From: Solitalea longa
Lineage (GTDB): Bacteria > Bacteroidota > Bacteroidia > Sphingobacteriales > Sphingobacteriaceae
Length of the DNA: 64,000 bases
Assembly: GCF_002920915.1 (NCBI RefSeq)
Contig: NZ_PQVF01000005.1
Span: 304,425-368,424, forward strand
Direction of reading: 5' to 3'
Numbering within the stretch: position 1 is the stretch's first letter; each line of letters starts with the position of its first letter. The position numbers and the translations under genes were made by a program. The notes under the pieces are model-generated. The model searched no databases and had not been told where the DNA came from. It saw only the letters and a list, made by a program, of their open reading frames with translations. This document shows, one piece after another, positions 1 through 7,489 of this stretch.

Positions 1-33
1 TTAACGAATGATTAACTGATAGAATGAATGGTT

Positions 34-600
34 GTGCACCTACAGAACGCGCTCGCCGCTGCGAGTTAAGTGAAAGGTCACTGCAAAAGAGTTCGCTAGA
101 ACGCTGCAGTGATATGTTCGAAGAACACAAGGAACTGGCGAAGCTTTTCTTAAAAGCTATGACAGTTCTGAAGCCTGAAACGATAAGCAGGCGAGCCCAA
201 AGTGTAAAGCGGTTGGATTTTGAACAATGAAGCTTGCTGAGTCTGTTTAAAAGACAATGGCAGCTTTACGATGACGAATGCAGAAACGGACAAGAATTGT
301 GACAGAAAGCGAAGGGTAGGGATTGAAGCCTGGAACAATTGTTCCAAGCTGAAAAGTCTTGGTGCTTGTAAAGCTATGCTTTACGAATCTGGCGGAATTC
401 TATGGTAGTGCCGTAATGAGGAACGCCGAATTCCCGTTCATCAATATATTCCGATCCAGTAGCACACTATATAAGCAGTCCAGTAACCTTTTACCCTATA
501 AAAGAATATGGAATGTGTTCTCCGAAGATCAGTTTTTGGCTTATCCCTCCTTAGGCAACCATCCGAGGGAAAGCCATAACAAATGATCTGAACGGATTTG
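34..600 (+). ncRNA. Strongly folded non-coding stretch, group II intron domain I-like (no RT gene)
   Basis: No convincing protein is encoded here, but perfect hairpins are packed together. 79-85 pairs with 105-111 (CACTGCA/TGCAGTG) around an inner GTTC/GAAC stem at 91-102. TGTTC/GAACA lies at 115-127. AGCTTTT/AAAAGCT with a 3-base loop lies at 142-158, enclosed by GAACT/AGTTC (132-136, 164-168). CCTG/CAGG spans 174-191. The layout and segments such as AAAGACAATGGC (about 251-262) recall domain I of bacterial group II introns, remembered from the lactococcal Ll.LtrB intron. The putative 5' end GTGCACC (34-40) departs from GUGYG, and I find no domain V hairpin or reverse transcriptase. It may be a truncated intron remnant or another large structured RNA. 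Confidence 0.35.
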
Positions 601-628
601 CAGAAAATGAGTTAAATATGTAATACCC

Positions 629-1294
629 TTAATTAGCTGCGAAACTGTTTTGGCTCTTTACGATATTAGAAATGGTTTCTAATAGTTCTTCATGCTGACT
701 AATTAAGTTGTTTTTGTTCTCCAATTCTTGTTTGTAGTTGGCAATGCTTTCGGCAAGTGTTTTATTATTGGATCTTTCTTCTTGAAATTTCTTATAAATC
801 AAAGCTTCTTTATAGCTAGTGCAGTTTTCATCTATTTCAATTACGTTGTTCCATGTATTCTGAAGAGAGTTCTTTTGAGAGTGGTCATCGGTTAATTCAA
901 TGCTTTGGCCATTAATAGAATGAGGAACTAGTTTAAATCGAAGATTAGAGCCGTTATAATGTAAAGAGACATTCCAGTTTTTCAAACTAATAGATTTAGA
1001 ATGGATTACTTCATTATTTTGATCAATAAGAGTATAAATCTCGTGGTAATAATATGTCCATCCTCGTTCAATAGAAATAAAAGTGCTAACAATATTGTTA
1101 TTCAATGTTTCAAGTAAAGAAGTACAATATTTGATATTCTGCATTGTATCAATAGTGAAATAGCTTATGCTTCTGATCCTTCCTGTTATTTCTATTTCAT
1201 GCTTGGCTACATTAATTAATTTTTGAATCAATTCAATTTTGTTGTTATTCATAAGGCCCTTTTTGCTAACGCTTATATTGTACGGCGTAAACAT
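629..1294 (-). CDS. Hypothetical protein with C-terminal coiled coil
   Basis: I do not recognise this gene. It encodes a soluble, acidic, Asn/Ile-rich protein. The last 50 or so residues (LAESIANYKQELENKNN and onward) have heptad spacing typical of a coiled coil, suggesting self-association or binding a partner. The ATG at 1294 is used because the longer reading begins at TTG; a second ATG at 1252 (MNNNKIEL) is equally plausible. The very AT-rich codon use matches the other genes of this integrated segment. It faces the same way as the helicase-like gene and integrase but is separated from them by a small plus-strand gene. No function is proposed. Confidence 0.55.
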   Translation of the reverse strand: MFTPYNISVSKKGLMNNNKIELIQKLINVAKHEIEITGRIRSISYFTIDTMQNIKYCTSLLETLNNNIVSTFISIERGWTYYYHEIYTLIDQNNEVIHSKSISLKNWNVSLHYNGSNLRFKLVPHSINGQSIELTDDHSQKNSLQNTWNNVIEIDENCTSYKEALIYKKFQEERSNNKTLAESIANYKQELENKNNLISQHEELLETISNIVKSQNSFAAN

Positions 1295-1596
1295 AATAAT
1301 TAATGTTAAAATCAAAAATGATTAAAAAGAAGTATACTGCAGGGAGTGAGGAAGTTTTGGCCCTGTAAAAAGTAAGGCAGAAGAAGACAAAACCAAAAGA
1401 TTTTCAAGGTCTAGGCACTATTCATAGTAGAGGTAATAACTTTAAGCCCTTACTTTTTAAAAAGCAGTCTTTTTAGGTTTCTTCTTCGTGCCTCTTAGTG
1501 TTCTTCACTTAGATAAAACACTTTAATCAAATGGATGAGCGGGGGTAGTATCATTTACTGGATTGGTGTTTTTAAACTATAAAATTTTTTTTTGAT

Positions 1597-1857
1597 TTGG
1601 ATAAGGTGATTGAACTTGTAAATTTAGTTATGGAAAGAAAAATTATCCGATTTAAAGACAAAAATGTTGACTATGAGGCATCAATGTTAAATGTAACTAT
1701 GAAGACAAACGCTTTATTAAGCACAATGTTGGATGTTTTAATTGATATTCATTGTGAAGGAAAAAGTGATGACTATAGATTGTCCTATGTAAAAGAAATT
1801 GTTGAAAACCTCACAGATAATAATGAAAGGGAGTCTCGGGAGTTGATTGAATCTTAA
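1597..1857 (+). CDS. Small hypothetical protein (86 aa)
   Basis: Small, highly charged, helical-looking protein with no family I recognise. The reading opens with TTG at 1597; the first ATG, at 1630 (MERKIIRF), would give about 75 residues and may be the true start. An in-frame stop at 1573-1575 limits any longer form. It is the only plus-strand gene in the mobile segment and sits alone, with about 280 bp of empty DNA upstream and 200 bp downstream. Small orphan genes like this are common cargo or regulators in integrative elements, but nothing here shows a function. Confidence 0.4.
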   Translation: MDKVIELVNLVMERKIIRFKDKNVDYEASMLNVTMKTNALLSTMLDVLIDIHCEGKSDDYRLSYVKEIVENLTDNNERESRELIES

Positions 1858-2060
1858 AAAGGCCTGCGTATTCGAAGGGTACTTTATTCCTGAAATTTTG
1901 AAATTCTTGTAATTCCCCTTATAAGAAGGTCTATTTGCTATAATTCAATAAAAACAGGAAGAAATTAAATTAATTAATCTCTTCCTGTTCCTGAGAATTA
2001 TCTTCTCTTTTTTTTAAAATTCTTGCATGCTCACTTTAACTAAGTGTTTTTTGTAATATT

Positions 2061-3941
2061 TTAGGAAAAAAAAGAAATTTCATTAATCATTGATTCAGCA
2101 ATTACCCTTAATTTAAAACTCATTGCTTGAATGTAAAATGCAGGGTACGATTTACCATTAATTTTTTTCTTGTCTTCTTGTGTAGTAAACCAACCTCTTT
2201 TTTGCAAATCAGTTGCTTTGGCAGTTTCCTTTAGACCTACTTTATCGTATAATTCTTGAAGTTTGGTTTTAATGTATTCTTTAGCATAAGTTTCATCGAC
2301 GATAAATTCAACAATCAATAATTTGTTTAACTGGTTTTCCGCTTTCTCATTTTTCTTAAGTATCAACTCTTTCTGTAAATCTTTTATGCTGAAATTCAGT
2401 TCTTCTATTTTCTCTTTTCCCAATTCATAATAGACCTCAAAAGCAAATGGGTCACTTATTTTAATATTACCCAATGCTGCGTCATTAAAACTGAAAAGCG
2501 ATTCTTTTTTACCTTGTTCCAACTTTTCCATTAAATCAATAGTTGCCTTTAGTTTATCCCTTTTAGATTTTCGTTTTTCTTTTGATGGAGAAGACTCTAT
2601 AGGTTTATGAAACTTTTTTAACTCAACCTTATAGCCTGATTCTTCCCATGCATAAATAATGAAGGATAAATGATTAAATTCTTCATTGCAAAGGTCTTCA
2701 TTAACAAACTGATCAAGTTTGGTGTCATTTAATGTTGCAATTTGGTTTGCTTCTATATCTGAGAAGCTTTGAATTTTTTCAATCTCCTCTGTAAGAGGTT
2801 TAACATTATTGGCCTTGCATTCATCTACATATTGATTGTAATTCTCAATCAGTTTCATTGCATGAAATCGATATTCAGTATAGAATGATTCTATGGTTTT
2901 CATAAAGTGTTTTTTTCGATGGTTGGTGATATGGTATAATGCATATGGTATTGAACGGATTCTTCCAATTGCCTGAACACCCTTATTTCTTATTCCAACT
3001 TTAGTATGTCGACAGTTCACATCTGTCACTAAAATTATGGTTGCATTCTCATCCTCAATATCAATTCCTTCGAAATATCTTGAAGTATAAAAATTTATCT
3101 TTTTATATTCTCCTTTAACTGGTTCGGGATTAAAGAAAACAGACACATCATCCATCCGCTCCATATTTTCTTCTTTATCTGCACAATAGATGTTACAGTC
3201 ATTTATTCCGACATATCTTATAAGCTCTGCTATTTCTGTAACTGAATTATAAAAGAAATGAAGATTGCCAGGAAAGCTATCTGCATGGCTTAAAAAATAG
3301 TTCACGCATGATTTAATTGTAAACGTTTCAACTACCGTTATATATCCCAAATAAGGCTCATTAAAGCGAATTTTATAATAATCCAATTGCTTTATTCTTT
3401 CGTCACTGAAATAAAATGGGGTAGCTGATATGAACGATTTGTTTTTGAAGTTCCATAACCATTTAAAAGGATCTAATATGCGTTTACGGAATTTCTCTGT
3501 CACTGAAGTATGACACTCGTCAAGAAGAACAAAGAAATCACTGTACAGCCTATCTAGAGATATTGATTCTTCTGCCGCCTTAATAATTTTCTTAAAGCCA
3601 TCAGGAGTAGTCATTATTTTGAAGAATCCATCCGACTGCAGCAGTTCTGCTTTTATTGCAGAAATTGTAATTCCCTTATAAACTCCAAAGATTTTTCTGA
3701 TTGCACTATTTCTGTCTTTGTTTGTTGCATCGGATCGCATTTTATTCTTTATAATGCCTACCGTGGGAACAATAATAATCGAATGACGAAGGGTGATTAA
3801 ACAAAGTGTGGTTCCGCCTATTCCGCAGCGACCTTTATCTATAAAAGCATTGGATGGAAGCACTTTAAAAGCTTTAGTTATATAATCTTTATTTGAGAGA
3901 ATAATCGTTATAGGTTTTTTCATAATCTGAGGTATAGACAT
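2061..3941 (-). CDS. SF2 helicase-like protein with lysine-less P-loop
   Basis: A 626-residue protein with the order of motifs of a superfamily 2 helicase/ATPase. A glycine-rich GRCGIGGTTL (residues 37-46) stands where Walker A should be. Walker B is LLDECHT (139-145), motif III is SATP (172-175), a motif V-like segment is FEGIDI (290-295), and motif VI is QAIGRIRS (323-330). The P-loop lacks the GKT/GKS lysine, so ATP hydrolysis may be altered or lost, or this may be a diverged family with its own loop. The last 250 residues are Lys/Glu-rich and helical. It sits in the island behind the integrase, so a role in replication, transfer or defence of the element is possible (inference). Confidence 0.7.
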   Translation of the reverse strand: MSIPQIMKKPITIILSNKDYITKAFKVLPSNAFIDKGRCGIGGTTLCLITLRHSIIIVPTVGIIKNKMRSDATNKDRNSAIRKIFGVYKGITISAIKAELLQSDGFFKIMTTPDGFKKIIKAAEESISLDRLYSDFFVLLDECHTSVTEKFRKRILDPFKWLWNFKNKSFISATPFYFSDERIKQLDYYKIRFNEPYLGYITVVETFTIKSCVNYFLSHADSFPGNLHFFYNSVTEIAELIRYVGINDCNIYCADKEENMERMDDVSVFFNPEPVKGEYKKINFYTSRYFEGIDIEDENATIILVTDVNCRHTKVGIRNKGVQAIGRIRSIPYALYHITNHRKKHFMKTIESFYTEYRFHAMKLIENYNQYVDECKANNVKPLTEEIEKIQSFSDIEANQIATLNDTKLDQFVNEDLCNEEFNHLSFIIYAWEESGYKVELKKFHKPIESSPSKEKRKSKRDKLKATIDLMEKLEQGKKESLFSFNDAALGNIKISDPFAFEVYYELGKEKIEELNFSIKDLQKELILKKNEKAENQLNKLLIVEFIVDETYAKEYIKTKLQELYDKVGLKETAKATDLQKRGWFTTQEDKKKINGKSYPAFYIQAMSFKLRVIAESMINEISFFS

Positions 3942-4000
3942 AGCAAGGCCATTAAGGGCTGTTTACTCTTTTAATTTTAAAATGAAAGTTTTTAGAAAAT

Positions 4001-4028
4001 AAAACAGGGGCTGAATCGCCCCTGTTTT
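4001..4028 (-). terminator. Rho-independent terminator
   Basis: AAACAGGGGC and its complement form a GC-rich stem around TGAATC. On the minus strand the stem is followed by TTTTATTTTC. It lies just past the stop of the 140-residue minus-strand gene and separates it from the helicase-like gene. Confidence 0.8.
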
Positions 4029-4037
4029 GACTAAGGT

Positions 4038-4424
4038 TTAAGCAGCTTTTGCAGCTTCTACTAATTCAACTAAAGTGAATTTAGGACTAATCTTTCCATC
4101 GATATAGTCATCAATGAATTGATCGATTTTACCACCAAGTACTAGCTTGAGTTCAGAAGTACCACGTGCTTTCCTTAAACGAAGCATTTTGTAGAGAGAA
4201 CCAGCTTTGTCTTCCCTAACAAAGGGACTAACTTCAAAGTTTCCCACTTCAGAAATAGTCTTAAAAATTACGACTAGCTCTTGCTTGTTTTTAGAGGTTA
4301 ATTTTCTTAAGTATACCATTAAATCTACTTTTGAAAAGTAAGTGTTGAAGAACTGTTCTTTTGTCAGTTCATTTGATGATTGGCTTTCGCCAATTAAGTT
4401 GGTTAAATCAATATTATTTATCAT
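4038..4424 (-). CDS. Hypothetical protein (about 128 aa)
   Basis: I do not recognise this gene. It encodes a small soluble protein rich in Lys, Leu and Glu, with predicted helices. The ATG at 4424 (MINNIDLTNL) is preferred over an upstream TTG at 4460. The ending VELVEAAKAA looks like a complete helical C-terminus. A strong terminator follows within 10 bp, so this is a separate transcript from the helicase-like gene downstream. It lies between the 268-residue unknown gene and the helicase-like gene in the same orientation, and all are probably carried by the same element. A DNA-binding role is possible but not shown. Confidence 0.5.
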   Translation of the reverse strand: MINNIDLTNLIGESQSSNELTKEQFFNTYFSKVDLMVYLRKLTSKNKQELVVIFKTISEVGNFEVSPFVREDKAGSLYKMLRLRKARGTSELKLVLGGKIDQFIDDYIDGKISPKFTLVELVEAAKAA

Positions 4425-4547
4425 AAAACTATTGTCAGTTGTTTTTTTCTGACACAGCAAATGTGAGTAAACAGGGAAATCGTGGAGAAACTTGGAGTGA
4501 ATTTTTCAATATTTTCATTTCCCCTAATAATCAGCCAGTTGGATAAT

Positions 4548-5354
4548 TTACCTTTTTTCGTCCCGATATGAAATAATTAATCTGCGCATGTTATCCACAT
4601 TAATTTCTTCCTTATTTTTATTGATGATTTTCATTAAGGAGGTCAATCTTCTGAAAAATCTTAATTGATCATTAGAAAGAGTTTTTACATCTGATTTTAA
4701 GGAGGTCTCCTTGTTTAAATATTCACAGATTCTTAGACAAAATTCTGCAGTGGCATCATTAAATTTCCCGGCTAATTTTAATGGCTTACCTTCTCGGATC
4801 ACCTTTTCTAAAAAATCACTATTCAGATCACGTTTACCGAACATAGAAAACCAGTAATTCCCCAATTCATGAGAGCTTGAATAATTATTAAGTCTGTAAA
4901 AGATAGAATCAGCTATAAATTGAATTATTGCTTTCTCTTTTATAAGAATCGGCTCTTTATTTTTTCTTTTGAGGGTTATTTTTTCAATTTGGTCAAGATG
5001 ATTCTTTTTAAAAAACAGCAGTATCTGTGCCAATTCGGCGCATAAAGAGGCATCCATTAGGTCCATGTCTTTAGAATAGATTCCTTGCCAAAGTTCTTCG
5101 TATAAGTCAATGCTTACGTATAATAAATTGTCGTAATGATCAATTAAGTCGTAATTGTTTAAAAGCTTGTCAAACTTTTCTTCGAATTCATTTTTTTCTG
5201 TTTCAGAGTTAATATGCCTGAAGTAAACTTTTCCTCTGTTCAATTTATGCAGACGTAATTTTTCTTGCCATTCTTCTTCGGAAAGCTGAGACCAGAAATA
5301 TGGTCTTAGTATTTCAAAATCAGGATTAAGGATAAAAGGGTCAGTATTAGCCAT
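4548..5354 (-). CDS. Hypothetical protein (268 aa)
   Basis: An unrecognised soluble, mostly helical protein with many Tyr, Phe and Leu and no signal peptide or membrane segment. Residues 15-45 (PYFWSQLSEEEWQEKL) and a Lys-rich middle (KKNHLDQIEKITLKRKNKE) are its most distinctive parts. It starts with ATG about 120 bp downstream of the integrase stop, beyond the integrase terminator, so it probably has its own promoter. In Bacteroidota elements the gene next to the integrase is often an excision or regulatory protein or cargo, but no helix-turn-helix is visible, so no function is assigned. A perfect DnaA-box-like TTATCCACA near its 3' end is probably chance. Confidence 0.55.
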   Translation of the reverse strand: MANTDPFILNPDFEILRPYFWSQLSEEEWQEKLRLHKLNRGKVYFRHINSETEKNEFEEKFDKLLNNYDLIDHYDNLLYVSIDLYEELWQGIYSKDMDLMDASLCAELAQILLFFKKNHLDQIEKITLKRKNKEPILIKEKAIIQFIADSIFYRLNNYSSSHELGNYWFSMFGKRDLNSDFLEKVIREGKPLKLAGKFNDATAEFCLRICEYLNKETSLKSDVKTLSNDQLRFFRRLTSLMKIINKNKEEINVDNMRRLIISYRDEKR

Positions 5355-5382
5355 GAACTCTTTTTAAAGGTAAAATCTTAAA

Positions 5383-5416
5383 TAAAAAGGCAGTCCATTG
5401 TTTAGAGAACTGCCTT
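5383..5416 (-). terminator. Terminator after the integrase gene
   Basis: AAGGCAGT (5387-5394) pairs with ACTGCCTT (5409-5416) around a 14-base loop. On the minus strand the stem runs into TTTATTT. It lies 58 bp past the integrase stop. Confidence 0.65.
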
Positions 5417-5473
5417 AGGACAAAAATAATATTTACCTGTTAAAAGGTGTTTTTTGATAATATTTTGGATGAA

Positions 5474-6742
5474 CTAAAAATCAAAGATTTTAGCTTCTGC
5501 TGAAGAAATCACTCCTTTTTCGAATTCATCAAGGTAAGTTTGGGTTTGTTGCTCGGTTTGATGCCCTAATGCTTCGCTAATAATGCCGGTTGCAACTCCT
5601 GAACGTTTAAGATTAGTTGCATAACTATGGCGACTAACATAGGTTGTTAGTTTCAAATCTTCCTCACCTATCAGTTTAGCAATCTCTTTGAGGTTATCGT
5701 TTACTTTCTTAATAACGGTTTTCTTGCGGGTGTACTTCTGCTTTTCTGTAATATGAATCGAATCATTAAGAATTGGGAACACATATTTATCATTATGAGA
5801 AGTATTCTTGTAAAATTTGAGAATCTCTGCAGCATACTGATTTAGAGGTATAGTAAATAATTGACCTGTTTTACGTCTGGTATAATGAATCTCATTATTA
5901 TGAATGTCTGACCATTCGAGAAAAGCCATATCAATGAAATTCATTCCACGCATGTAGAAGCTAAACAAGAAAACTTGTTGAGCGAAGTGAAGACCAGTTC
6001 CTTCTTTAAGTTTTAAGTCTTTAATCCTTTTAAAGATGTTAAGATTGACAGAACGTTTTCTTGTCTTATGGTTTAGACGTTTGTTAATAGAGTATTTCTT
6101 CTCACCGAAGGGATAGTTTTCTTTTTTATAAAGGCCGTCTTCGATGGCTAGGTTTACTACTCTTTGTAGGTTTCGCATTTTTACACTAATTGTAGTGTCT
6201 TTATTCTTTCGTTCATTCCTTAACCAATCCTCGAAGCTCTCTAGGAGTTTACTGTTTAAGTCGGTAATAAGGAGGTTAGAATTGAACTTTTTAAGCAAAC
6301 TTTGGGTTTCATAATATACTGAAGCTAACCCTAGTTTCCTTTTATTTTCAAGCTCATTGATTAACTGCTTATAGTATTCATTTAAAAGGTGAGAAGGTTT
6401 CTGTTTCTTTAAATCACGTTCAAATTGTGTAAATGTAAATGGAATATCATTCAGTTCGTATTCTCTAATGATCTTGTTGGCTTCTGAAAGCCTCTTTTCT
6501 AATATTGGATTTAGTTCTTTATAGAACTTAAAACTCCTGCGAAATTTACCTAATCCATTATCCTCTTGTGTTGCTTCACTCCATTGTTCTGGTAAACACT
6601 TAAAAGGGATTGACTGGTTTTCGACTAAAGACGTAATACTGTAGTACTTTCTCTCTTTGTTTTGACTAACTCTTAAGGCTACAGAATATTCGCCATTAGA
6701 TAGTTTCTGCTTAGTTTTTAAAACGATTGCTGCTTTTGCCAT
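5474..6742 (-). CDS. Tyrosine recombinase (phage-type integrase) of an integrative element
   Basis: Catalyses site-specific strand exchange that inserts and excises the element. It has 422 residues in three parts, as usual for Bacteroidota integrases: an arm-binding N-terminus (about 1-95), a SAM-like core-binding domain (about 105-205) and the catalytic domain (about 225-420). Visible catalytic residues are R265 (MRGMNF), K291 (RRKTGQ), R371-H372 (VSRHSYAT), H394 (EALGH) and nucleophile Y403 (QTYLDE). The first His of the HxxR box is Tyr (Y368), as in many relatives. The gene begins about 130 bp from the 3' end of the tRNA-Pro gene and points away from it, the classic arrangement for an element inserted at a tRNA 3' end. 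Confidence 0.93.
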   Translation of the reverse strand: MAKAAIVLKTKQKLSNGEYSVALRVSQNKERKYYSITSLVENQSIPFKCLPEQWSEATQEDNGLGKFRRSFKFYKELNPILEKRLSEANKIIREYELNDIPFTFTQFERDLKKQKPSHLLNEYYKQLINELENKRKLGLASVYYETQSLLKKFNSNLLITDLNSKLLESFEDWLRNERKNKDTTISVKMRNLQRVVNLAIEDGLYKKENYPFGEKKYSINKRLNHKTRKRSVNLNIFKRIKDLKLKEGTGLHFAQQVFLFSFYMRGMNFIDMAFLEWSDIHNNEIHYTRRKTGQLFTIPLNQYAAEILKFYKNTSHNDKYVFPILNDSIHITEKQKYTRKKTVIKKVNDNLKEIAKLIGEEDLKLTTYVSRHSYATNLKRSGVATGIISEALGHQTEQQTQTYLDEFEKGVISSAEAKIFDF

Positions 6743-6878
6743 AACGTTAAAATGTTACGGCGATACCGCTACAATGAAGGTACACCAGAAGGTACACCAA
6801 CTAACAAAAAAGCCTTAAAAGCTCATTCTGAAAAAACAATCAATGCTCTCAGATATGCTTTAAAAGGCTATTTAAACG

Positions 6879-6952
6879 TCGGGATGGCCGGATTTGAACC
6901 GACGGCCTCCAGCACCCCATGCTGGCGCGATACCGGGCTACGCTACATCCCG
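6879..6952 (-). tRNA. tRNA-Pro(GGG), likely attachment site of the element
   Basis: A full cloverleaf folds on the minus strand. The acceptor is CGGGATG/CATCCCG and the D-arm segment is GTAGCGTAGCCCGGTA. The anticodon stem CCAGC/GCTGG holds the loop ATGGGGT, so U33 is followed by anticodon GGG. The T-arm is CGTCGGTTCAAATCCGG. The discriminator base is A and CCA is not encoded. The 3' end faces the integrase gene, so it is the probable attB/attL core. No second copy of this 3' end was found elsewhere in the window, so the other end of the element lies outside it. Confidence 0.95.
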
Positions 6953-7010
6953 TGGGTTTTGTATTCGATAAGTAAAAATATAAAAAGCTTTAAAATTTGC
7001 TAATAAGTTC

Positions 7011-7352
7011 CTAAGCCTTACGAACAAACTCCGATTTTAATGCCATAGCACCAAAGCCCTCAATTTTACAATCAATATTATGATCCCCTTCAACCAGCCG
7101 AATGTTTTTCACTTTTGTTCCTGCTTTTACAGGGCCCGAAGCACCTTTTACCGGTAGGTTTTTAATAACTATAACCGAATCGCCATCCTGCAATACGTTT
7201 CCGTTCGAATCTTTAACAATTAATTTGCCTTCCTCTATTATTTCTTCTGGATTCCATTCGTGGCCGCATTCGGGACAAGCATATAGTTGGTCACTTAATG
7301 AGTATCCATACGGACAACTACATTGTGGACAAGGTTTCATTTCGTCAGACAT
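7011..7352 (-). CDS. yjdM: YjdM/PhnA-family zinc-ribbon protein
   Basis: A 113-residue protein of the YjdM family (once called alkylphosphonate uptake protein PhnA; not a phosphonoacetate hydrolase). A zinc ribbon is formed by C8-P-Q-C11 and C26-P-E-C29, with an extra C13. After it comes the small beta domain with the family's VKDSNGN...LQDGDSV and [20 protein letters not shown] segments. Length is normal. It is the first ordinary chromosomal gene beyond the tRNA-Pro insertion site and is divergent from the DUF4175 gene. Its cellular role is poorly known; a link to phosphonate use is not supported by neighbours here. Confidence 0.9.
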   Translation of the reverse strand: MSDEMKPCPQCSCPYGYSLSDQLYACPECGHEWNPEEIIEEGKLIVKDSNGNVLQDGDSVIVIKNLPVKGASGPVKAGTKVKNIRLVEGDHNIDCKIEGFGAMALKSEFVRKA

Positions 7353-7460
7353 GATTATTTATAATTAAAGGCCAAAAGTAACATCATCCTGTTACAATAA
7401 AAAGCTCTGTAAATTTATTAATGCGCAGTATAAAAAAATTCTTTCAGCGAAATTATTAAC

Positions 7461-7468
7461 TAAATTTG
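7461..7468 (+). promoter_or_regulatory. -7 promoter box of the DUF4175 gene
   Basis: TAAATTTG matches the Bacteroidota -7 consensus TAnnTTTG exactly and lies 21 bp before the ATG at 7490. It rules out a TTG start at 7466, which overlaps the box. I see no clear -33 TTG at ideal spacing. Confidence 0.6.
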
Positions 7469-7489
7469 TTATTGAGGCTAAGTGTATAT

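Noticed and set aside
24..586. Two open frames (24-230 and 359-586) at the left edge
   Set aside because: No recognisable protein features, and they overlap perfect RNA hairpins; the stretch looks non-coding.
4588..4600. Perfect DnaA box TTATCCACA in an island gene (others near 20822, 50781 and 58913)
   Set aside because: Isolated single copies, mostly inside genes, expected by chance in AT-rich DNA.
6752..7003. Open frame covering the tRNA-Pro gene
   Set aside because: It simply reads across the tRNA on the other strand.
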